NCBI RefSeq assembly: GCF_943372915.1
Contig: NZ_CALSAN010000012.1
Coordinates: 76,271-140,270 of the forward strand
Source: Ferrovibrio terrae_A
GTDB taxonomy: Bacteria > Pseudomonadota > Alphaproteobacteria > Ferrovibrionales > Ferrovibrionaceae
Length of the DNA stretch: 64,000 bases
Reading direction: 5' to 3'
Shown here piece by piece: positions 58,733-64,000 of this stretch. The notes under the pieces were generated by a model, which saw only the letters and a list, made by a program, of their open reading frames with translations, did no database searches and was not told the origin of the DNA. The position numbers were made by a program, and so were the translations under genes. How positions within the stretch are numbered: the first letter of the stretch is position 1; each line of letters begins with the position of its first letter.

Positions 58733-60676
58733 ATGACCGATAAGCCCAAGCTCGATAGTCCCCTGCGCCTGAACCACCGCGTCCTGCTGGTGGCGGCACA
58801 TGACATTGTCATGGCCGCGATCTCACTGCCGCTGGCGATCTGGCTGCGATTCTGGATTGTCGATATCGACTGGTCGCCCGAGGAAGCCTGGCTGCCGACG
58901 CTGGTTTTCGCCGGCGTGGCCGGTGTGGTGTTCCAGTATACCGGGCTTTATCGCGGCATCTGGCATTTCGCCTCGCTGCGCGACATGCTGGCGATCCTGC
59001 GCGGCAGCCTGCTATCGCTGCTGATTTTCTTGCCACTGCTGTTCATTTTCACCCGCCTCGCGGATTACCCGCGCAGTGCGCTGGTGATGCAGGTTTTCAT
59101 CCTCATGCTGCTGCTGGCCGGTCCGCGCATCCTGTATCGCAGCTGGAAGGAAGGCAGCCTGGCCGGCGTGCTGTGGCGCGGCGAAGACAGGCGCGTGCCG
59201 GTGGTGCTGATCGGCTCCAGCCTGGCCGCCGATACCTTCATCCGCGAGATGGAACGGGGCAATGCCGCCTATCGCGTGGTCGGCATTGTCGATGATTCGA
59301 CGGGCCGCCATGGTCGTGACCTGCGTGGTATCCGCGTGCTTGGCCGCATGGCTGACCTTGCCGCCATCGTGGCCGGCATGCGCGAACTCGATCGGCCGCG
59401 GCGCATCATCGTGGCGGATGAGCGGATCGACGGCCGCACCATCCGTGATCTGGTGGAGATTGCTGCGCCGCTTGGCATCAGCGTTGCCCGTCTGCCGCGC
59501 ATGACTGAATTCCGCAAGGAAGGCGAAGCGCCGCAGGTGCAGTCGGTCGATGTCGAGGATCTGCTCGGCCGGCCGCAGCGCGTGCTCGACCGCAGTGCCG
59601 TGATGCGGCTGGTCGCCGGCCGGCGCGTGCTGGTCACCGGCGCCGGCGGTACCATCGGGTCGGAACTGGTGCGCCAGGTCGCGGCGCTTGATCCCGCCGC
59701 CATCGTGCTGTTCGAACAGAGCGAGCATGCGCTCTACCAGATCGACATGGAACTTTCGGAACGCTATCCGGGGCTGCCGCGCGTCGCCGTGCTGGGCGAT
59801 GTGCGCGATCCGGACTCGGTGGAATCGGCGTTCGCCGCACAGCGTCCGGATATTGTCTTGCATGCGGCGGCCTATAAGCATGTACCGCTGGTGGAGGCCA
59901 ATGTCGGCGAGGGTTTGCTCACCAATGTGCGTGGCACCCAGATCGTGGCGCAGGCCTGTCAGCGCCATAACGTCGCCGTCATGGTGATGATCTCGACCGA
60001 CAAGGCGGTGAATCCCACCAATGTGATGGGCGCGACCAAGCGGATCGCTGAGATGATCTGCCAGAGCCTGGATCTGGAGCGGATTACCGGCCGTACCAAC
60101 GGCACGCAGTATGTGACGGTGCGCTTCGGCAATGTGCTCGGCTCTTCCGGATCGGTGGTGCCGCTGTTCCAGCGCCAGCTCAGCAATGGCGGCCCGCTGA
60201 CCGTGACGCATCCGGATGTGACGCGCTTTTTCATGACCACGCGCGAGGCGGTCGAACTGATCCTGCAGGCCGCCGCCATGCCGAGCGACCAGGTGCATGC
60301 AGAAGGCAAGATCTTCGTGCTCGACATGGGCGAGCCGGTGCGCATCCAGGATCTGGCGCGCCAGATGATCCGCCTCGCCGGCCTGCAGCCCGACAAGGAT
60401 ATCAAGATCGCCTTCACCGGCCTGCGGCCGGGCGAGAAGCTGTATGAGGAAGTGCTGCACAGCGCCGAGACCACGGTGGCGACACCGCAGGATGGCATCA
60501 TGCTGGCCGCGCCGCGCATCGTCGACCGCGCCGAGCTGGACCGCACCATCGCCAGCCTGATCACATCTGCGCAGCAGCGCGATACCGCGGCGCTGATCAG
60601 CGGCATCACTACCCTGGTGCCGGAATTCCAGCACGCGCCCAATGGCCAGAGTGCGACGCCGGCCTCGGCGGCCTGA
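58733..60676 (+). CDS. Membrane-bound UDP-sugar 4,6-dehydratase (CapD/WbpM type)
   Basis: Dehydrates UDP-GlcNAc or a related sugar as a step to rare amino sugars. The 647-residue protein has four N-terminal helices (about residues 15-130), a first Rossmann-like domain (about 145-270) and the catalytic SDR-like domain from about residue 295. In the latter are the TGAGGTIGSE cofactor loop and the STDKAVNPTNVMGATKR active-site region, with Met-x3-Lys in place of Tyr-x3-Lys as in this family. It follows the WecA-like gene by 24 bases. With the dehydrogenase and glycosyltransferase it makes a small polysaccharide cluster; flippase and polymerase genes are not in the window. Confidence 0.93.
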   Translation: MTDKPKLDSPLRLNHRVLLVAAHDIVMAAISLPLAIWLRFWIVDIDWSPEEAWLPTLVFAGVAGVVFQYTGLYRGIWHFASLRDMLAILRGSLLSLLIFLPLLFIFTRLADYPRSALVMQVFILMLLLAGPRILYRSWKEGSLAGVLWRGEDRRVPVVLIGSSLAADTFIREMERGNAAYRVVGIVDDSTGRHGRDLRGIRVLGRMADLAAIVAGMRELDRPRRIIVADERIDGRTIRDLVEIAAPLGISVARLPRMTEFRKEGEAPQVQSVDVEDLLGRPQRVLDRSAVMRLVAGRRVLVTGAGGTIGSELVRQVAALDPAAIVLFEQSEHALYQIDMELSERYPGLPRVAVLGDVRDPDSVESAFAAQRPDIVLHAAAYKHVPLVEANVGEGLLTNVRGTQIVAQACQRHNVAVMVMISTDKAVNPTNVMGATKRIAEMICQSLDLERITGRTNGTQYVTVRFGNVLGSSGSVVPLFQRQLSNGGPLTVTHPDVTRFFMTTREAVELILQAAAMPSDQVHAEGKIFVLDMGEPVRIQDLARQMIRLAGLQPDKDIKIAFTGLRPGEKLYEEVLHSAETTVATPQDGIMLAAPRIVDRAELDRTIASLITSAQQRDTAALISGITTLVPEFQHAPNGQSATPASAA

Positions 60677-60688
60677 CCGGCCCTCGGA

Positions 60689-61666
60689 TCAGCCCTTCGC
60701 GATCAGCTCGGCCTGATTGACGATGCCCTCGGCCTGACGGATTGAGGCGATGTCGATCAGCTTGCCATCCAGCGCCACGGCGCCCTGGCCCTTGGCCTGG
60801 GCCTCCTTCATCGCTTCCAGAATCCGCCTGGCCTTGGCCACTTCCGCCTCCGGCGGCGTGTAGACCTCGTTGGCAACGGCAATCTGCGCCGGATGGATCG
60901 CCCACTTTCCTTCGCAGCCGAGGATGGCAGCGCGATTGGCCTGCGCCCGGTAGCCATCGGCATCCGAGAAGTCGCCGAAGGGACCGTCGATCGGGCGCAG
61001 CCCGTTGGCGCGCGCGGCCACCACCATGCGTGAGATGGCGTAATGCCACATGTCGCCCCAGAAATAGTCGCGCGGCTTGTCGCCATCCTTGTCGGTCAGC
61101 ACGCCATAGAGCGCATTCGGGCCGCCGATCGATGTGGTGCGCGCCCGCGTCGAAGCGGCATAATCGGCGACGCCGAAATGCAGGCTTTCCATGCGTGGGC
61201 TTGCGGCAGCGATCTCGTGGATATTCTGCATACCGAGCGCGGTCTCGATGATTGCCTCGATACCGATACGTTTCTTGAAGCCCTTGGCGGTTTCGATCTG
61301 GGTCAGCAGCATGTCGACGGCATAGATATCGGCGGCCGTGCCCACCTTGGGCACCATGATCAGGTCGAGCTTGTCGCCGGCGGCTTCCACCACTTCGACG
61401 ACGTCGCGATACATGTAATGGGTGTCGAGGCCGTTGATGCGCACCGACATCACCTTGCGGCCCCAGTCGATGTCATGCAGGGCCTGAACGATGTTCTTAC
61501 GCGCCTGCGGCTTGTCGTCGGGTGCCACGGCGTCTTCGAGATCGAGGAAGATCACATCGGCGGCGGATTTCGCCGCCTTCTCGAACAGCTTCACGCTGCT
61601 GCCGGGCACCGCCAGCTCGCAGCGGTTCAGCCGGGGCGGGGCGGGGGTGATCGTCTTGAAGCTCAT
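60689..61666 (-). CDS. mcl: L-malyl-CoA/beta-methylmalyl-CoA lyase
   Basis: Cleaves malyl-CoA to glyoxylate and acetyl-CoA, or beta-methylmalyl-CoA to glyoxylate and propionyl-CoA. The 325-residue protein belongs to the HpcH/HpaI (CitE-like) family. It shows RCELAVPGS near the N-terminus, FLDLEDAVAPDDK, the metal-binding E141 (EAIIETALG) and D168 (FGVADYA), and a C-terminal KWAIHPAQI stretch. This lyase serves the ethylmalonyl-CoA pathway, serine cycle or related routes. None of their other genes is next to it. Convergent with the dehydratase gene (12 bases apart). Confidence 0.9.
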   Translation of the reverse strand: MSFKTITPAPPRLNRCELAVPGSSVKLFEKAAKSAADVIFLDLEDAVAPDDKPQARKNIVQALHDIDWGRKVMSVRINGLDTHYMYRDVVEVVEAAGDKLDLIMVPKVGTAADIYAVDMLLTQIETAKGFKKRIGIEAIIETALGMQNIHEIAAASPRMESLHFGVADYAASTRARTTSIGGPNALYGVLTDKDGDKPRDYFWGDMWHYAISRMVVAARANGLRPIDGPFGDFSDADGYRAQANRAAILGCEGKWAIHPAQIAVANEVYTPPEAEVAKARRILEAMKEAQAKGQGAVALDGKLIDIASIRQAEGIVNQAELIAKG

Positions 61667-61759
61667 GACGCTGGCTCTCCCTTGTTATGCTGCAACTGCT
61701 AACGGGCCGGGAGAGGCTTGGCAAGCCTGACGTTAGGTCAGGGAATTCCTCTGGAAAAC

Positions 61760-62671
61760 CTAAGGCTTGGCCAGAGGGTGATGCTGGCGCACCAGCGCCT
61801 GTTTCCGGGCTTCCAGCACATGGGTGTAGATCTGCGTGGTGCTGATATCGGCATGGCCCAGCATCTTCTGCACCGCGCGCAGGTCGGCGCCATGGGCCAG
61901 CAGATGGCTGGCGAAGGCATGGCGCAGCACATGCGGCGACACCTTCGACGGGCTGATCCCGGCCGCTACCGCGAGGTCTTTCAGCAACTGGCCGAAGCGC
62001 TGGCGCGTCAGGTGGCCGGTCTCGCCGCGCGAGGGGAACAGCCAGGGCGAGGTCTTGGCGGTGATGAAATCGCTGCGCCAGCCGGCATAGTCCTCGATAG
62101 CGAGCCGGGCAGGTTCCGACAGCGGCACCAGCCGTTCCTTGTTGCCCTTGCCGCGCACCACCAGGAAGCGGGCATCGTCGCCAAAGGGCGGCCAGCGCAG
62201 GGACACCAGTTCGCTGACGCGCAGGCCGGTGGCATAGAGCACTTCCAGCAGCGCAGTGAGTCTGGCGGATTCGGCCGGATCGTCGCGCAGGGAGCGCGCT
62301 GCCTGGAGCAGTTTGTCGACCTCGCCTTCGCTGAGCAGCTTGGGCAGGGGCCGTGCCCGCTTCGGCGCATCCAGCAAAGCGGCCGGATCATCCTTGCGGA
62401 TATTTTCCTGCACCAGGAATTTGAAGAACTGCCGCAGGGCCGAGAGCCGCCGCGCCGCGGTCGCCGTCATCATGCCCGCGTCGCTCAGACCCTGCATGTA
62501 CAGCCGCAGGCTGTCGGTGCCGACAGTATCTGGCGTTTCATTGCGGGCGCTCAGATGGCCGCTGAAATCGGCCAGGTCGGTGCGATAGGCGAGCAGCGAA
62601 TTCTGCGCCAGGCCGCGTTCGGCGGTCAGCATCTCAAGGAAACTGTCGATATGCCTGGAGGCGCGCGCCAT
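61760..62671 (-). CDS. xerD: Site-specific tyrosine recombinase XerD
   Basis: Resolves chromosome dimers at dif together with XerC. The 303-residue protein has the SAM-like N-terminal domain (about residues 1-95) and the catalytic domain with the complete tyrosine-recombinase set: R151 (ATGLRVSE), K175, H247 and R250 (HVLRH), H273 (LGHADIST) and nucleophile Y282 (IYTHV). XerD and not XerC is preferred from the LPKLLSEGEVDKLL start of the catalytic domain. It starts 11 bases after the end of the partial upstream gene, so they are probably cotranscribed. No dif site was recognised nearby, which is normal. Confidence 0.93.
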   Translation of the reverse strand: MARASRHIDSFLEMLTAERGLAQNSLLAYRTDLADFSGHLSARNETPDTVGTDSLRLYMQGLSDAGMMTATAARRLSALRQFFKFLVQENIRKDDPAALLDAPKRARPLPKLLSEGEVDKLLQAARSLRDDPAESARLTALLEVLYATGLRVSELVSLRWPPFGDDARFLVVRGKGNKERLVPLSEPARLAIEDYAGWRSDFITAKTSPWLFPSRGETGHLTRQRFGQLLKDLAVAAGISPSKVSPHVLRHAFASHLLAHGADLRAVQKMLGHADISTTQIYTHVLEARKQALVRQHHPLAKP

Positions 62672-62682
62672 GTGGCGGCGCC

Positions 62683-64000
62683 TTACAGGCCGCGCAGCAG
62701 GGCTGCTTCCAGGGCGATCTGCCGGGCCTCGGCGCCCAGGCCGAGATCGCGCAGGGCGGCCAGTGCAGTGGCCAGGCTCTGGCCATCGACATCCAGGCTG
62801 CCATTGCCGCCGAGCATGGCCAGCGACAGCGCCACGGTTTCGGCCTTGGCCTTGGCGGTGCTGGCGCGCTGCAGGTTGCGCCAGACGGCCATCGAAGGCG
62901 CCGCGCCGCGCCGGTCGTTGCTGGCCGCCGCCGTCAGCAGGCTGTCCCAGCGCTCAGGCGGCACGGCGATGCCGGCGGCTTCAACCAGGGTCAGCAGCTG
63001 CGCCGCGCGATTGGTACGTTCGGCCGGCGACAGGTCGTTCTGTGCCGCCAGCCAGGCTTCATAGCGGCTGTCGCGCCACTCGCCGTCTTCGCCGGCGATC
63101 AGCAGCAAAGGCCAGGCCTCGGCGGCGATCTCGCCGGCATTGTCGCGTTCCGGCGGCAGGGCCAGCAGGATGTTGCGCCACAGCCGCGCCGCGCCGGTCT
63201 CGCCAGCGGCCAGCGCCAGGCGGATCACGGCCGGTGCGGCGCTGATGCTGCCCTCGTTGGGCACCAGGTTGTTCAGCAGCGGCTTGTAGACAGCAGCGGT
63301 GACCAGCAGCTGGTCGCGCGTCATCGCCAGATCGTAGGCGCGCTTGATCAGCTCGGCGCGGGTCTTCGGCTCCGTGGTCGCCCGTGCCGCCTGGTAAACC
63401 AGCGCGGCGGCACGCACGCTCTTGTCCTTGCCCGCCACGATATTGGCCATCAGGCCGGCGCGCTGCGCCTCGGGGATTTCGGCGGCCGTATAGGCTTCGG
63501 CCAGCAGCTCCGGCGGCAGCGCGCCATAACGCACGGCACGCTCGGCTGCCGTCAGCCGGATTTCAGCATCGGCCTTGTCGTAGCCGACCAGCGCCACCAG
63601 CAGGGCCGGCGACGCAACATCCAGCGTGTCCTTGGGCAGCTGGCGGTTGGCGGCGCGCAGCATGGCGAACTGCAGCGGACTGGCGCCGGGGCCCAGCGTA
63701 TCGACCTTCGCACGGGTGTCGCCGCGCAGCGCAGCGGCCAGAGCATTGAACGGGGCATCGTCGCCGGCGCCGGGTTCTTTCGGTCCGTCGCGCCACAGGC
63801 TGAGCGCCAGATCGCCGCCGGCAATATCCTTGTTGCTGTAGCGGCAGAGCACGGCCGCCTTCTGCCAGAAGGCCGAGGCATCCTCGCGCAGGCCGGCAGC
63901 GGCAATCTCGCAGGCCTTGGGCAGATCGTTTTTCAGCAGCGCCAGATCGAAGGGCAGTTGCCGGAAGATCGGGTCCTGCAGTTCCCGTGGCGGCGGCGAC
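62683..64000 (-). CDS. Helical repeat-like protein of unknown function (5' partial)
   Basis: Not recognised. The frame on the minus strand is open through to base 64000, so the visible 438 residues are the C-terminal part of a larger protein; the ATG at 63852 is internal. The visible part is Ala-rich and helical throughout, with repeated LxxLP-like stretches, and has no cysteine-rich or catalytic motif. It resembles the large, uncharacterised proteins encoded just upstream of xerD in other Rhodospirillales, but this is from memory only. It ends 11 bases before the xerD start. A periplasmic TPR-like scaffold is one possibility. Confidence 0.6.
   Translation of the reverse strand, partial: SPPPRELQDPIFRQLPFDLALLKNDLPKACEIAAAGLREDASAFWQKAAVLCRYSNKDIAGGDLALSLWRDGPKEPGAGDDAPFNALAAALRGDTRAKVDTLGPGASPLQFAMLRAANRQLPKDTLDVASPALLVALVGYDKADAEIRLTAAERAVRYGALPPELLAEAYTAAEIPEAQRAGLMANIVAGKDKSVRAAALVYQAARATTEPKTRAELIKRAYDLAMTRDQLLVTAAVYKPLLNNLVPNEGSISAAPAVIRLALAAGETGAARLWRNILLALPPERDNAGEIAAEAWPLLLIAGEDGEWRDSRYEAWLAAQNDLSPAERTNRAAQLLTLVEAAGIAVPPERWDSLLTAAASNDRRGAAPSMAVWRNLQRASTAKAKAETVALSLAMLGGNGSLDVDGQSLATALAALRDLGLGAEARQIALEAALLRGL

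Noticed and set aside
61760..62671. XerD as evidence of an integrated mobile element
   Set aside because: It has the housekeeping length and motif set and is flanked by chromosomal genes; no attachment repeats, integrase companions or composition shift were seen.

Overview
The window is a GC-rich, densely coding chromosomal segment of a proteobacterium, most likely an alphaproteobacterium of the Rhodospirillales type. I infer this from the malyl-CoA lyase, the CsoR/HupE/anchor trio, the DUF2126/ATP-grasp/transglutaminase trio, the EF-G-like GTPase with a DCPGS G3 motif and the cmk-rpsA pair. No rRNA, tRNA, insertion sequence, prophage or CRISPR array was seen. The first and last genes run off the window.

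Layout. 1-8.5 kb (+): the end of a triple-fused branched-chain amino-acid ABC transporter, a cytosine-deaminase-type amidohydrolase, a TRAP transporter of the 2-oxo-acid type and an Ntn-hydrolase of the gamma-glutamyltransferase/oxamate-amidohydrolase family. 8.6-15.5 kb (+): the three-gene transglutaminase / ATP-grasp-alpha-E / transglutaminase module. 15.6-17.1 kb (+): small and unknown genes plus an atypical SDR. 17.1-26.8 kb: a ureide/biuret-type nitrogen locus. A minus-strand operon encodes a peptide-type ABC importer followed by atzG, atzE and hpxZ/atzH, and it is divergent from allophanate hydrolase atzF. The shared intergenic region is AT-rich and carries repeated TGCATAC elements, which also occur in front of the TRAP operon. 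27-35 kb: GST, a PAS protein, the EF-G-like GTPase, thioredoxin 2, a purine permease, an exporter and a bacterial alternative oxidase. 34.7-38 kb: an orphan Bug-type binding protein and an enolase-superfamily enzyme with a divergent LysR regulator. 38-39.7 kb: a metal-sensor repressor with a recognisable operator, HupE/UreJ-like and anchor proteins.

39.7-42.5 kb: cmk and rpsA, preceded by an alphaproteobacterial-type LexA box and by a striking 13-copy decamer array. 42.6-49.2 kb: secreted proteins, a CHASE2-adenylate cyclase and a convergent TPR-CHAT protease-like protein, possibly a cell-envelope signalling module. 49.3-55 kb: a PilZ-type protein, a SpoU methylase, a ReAV-type asparaginase, a kinase-like protein, a FlgN-like coiled coil and a His-rich G3E GTPase. 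55-60.7 kb: surface-polysaccharide genes (nucleotide-sugar dehydrogenase, glycosyltransferase, WecA-like initiating transferase, membrane sugar dehydratase). 60.7-64 kb: malyl-CoA lyase, xerD and a partial gene.

A theme of organic-nitrogen scavenging recurs: amidohydrolase, Ntn amidase, AtzE, AtzF, asparaginase, purine permease and several amino-acid or peptide importers. The parts most worth following up are the AtzG/E/H/F-importer locus without an AtzD, the TGCATAC regulon, the decamer array beside the LexA box, and the CHASE2-cyclase/CHAT pair with an EF-hand-like loop.
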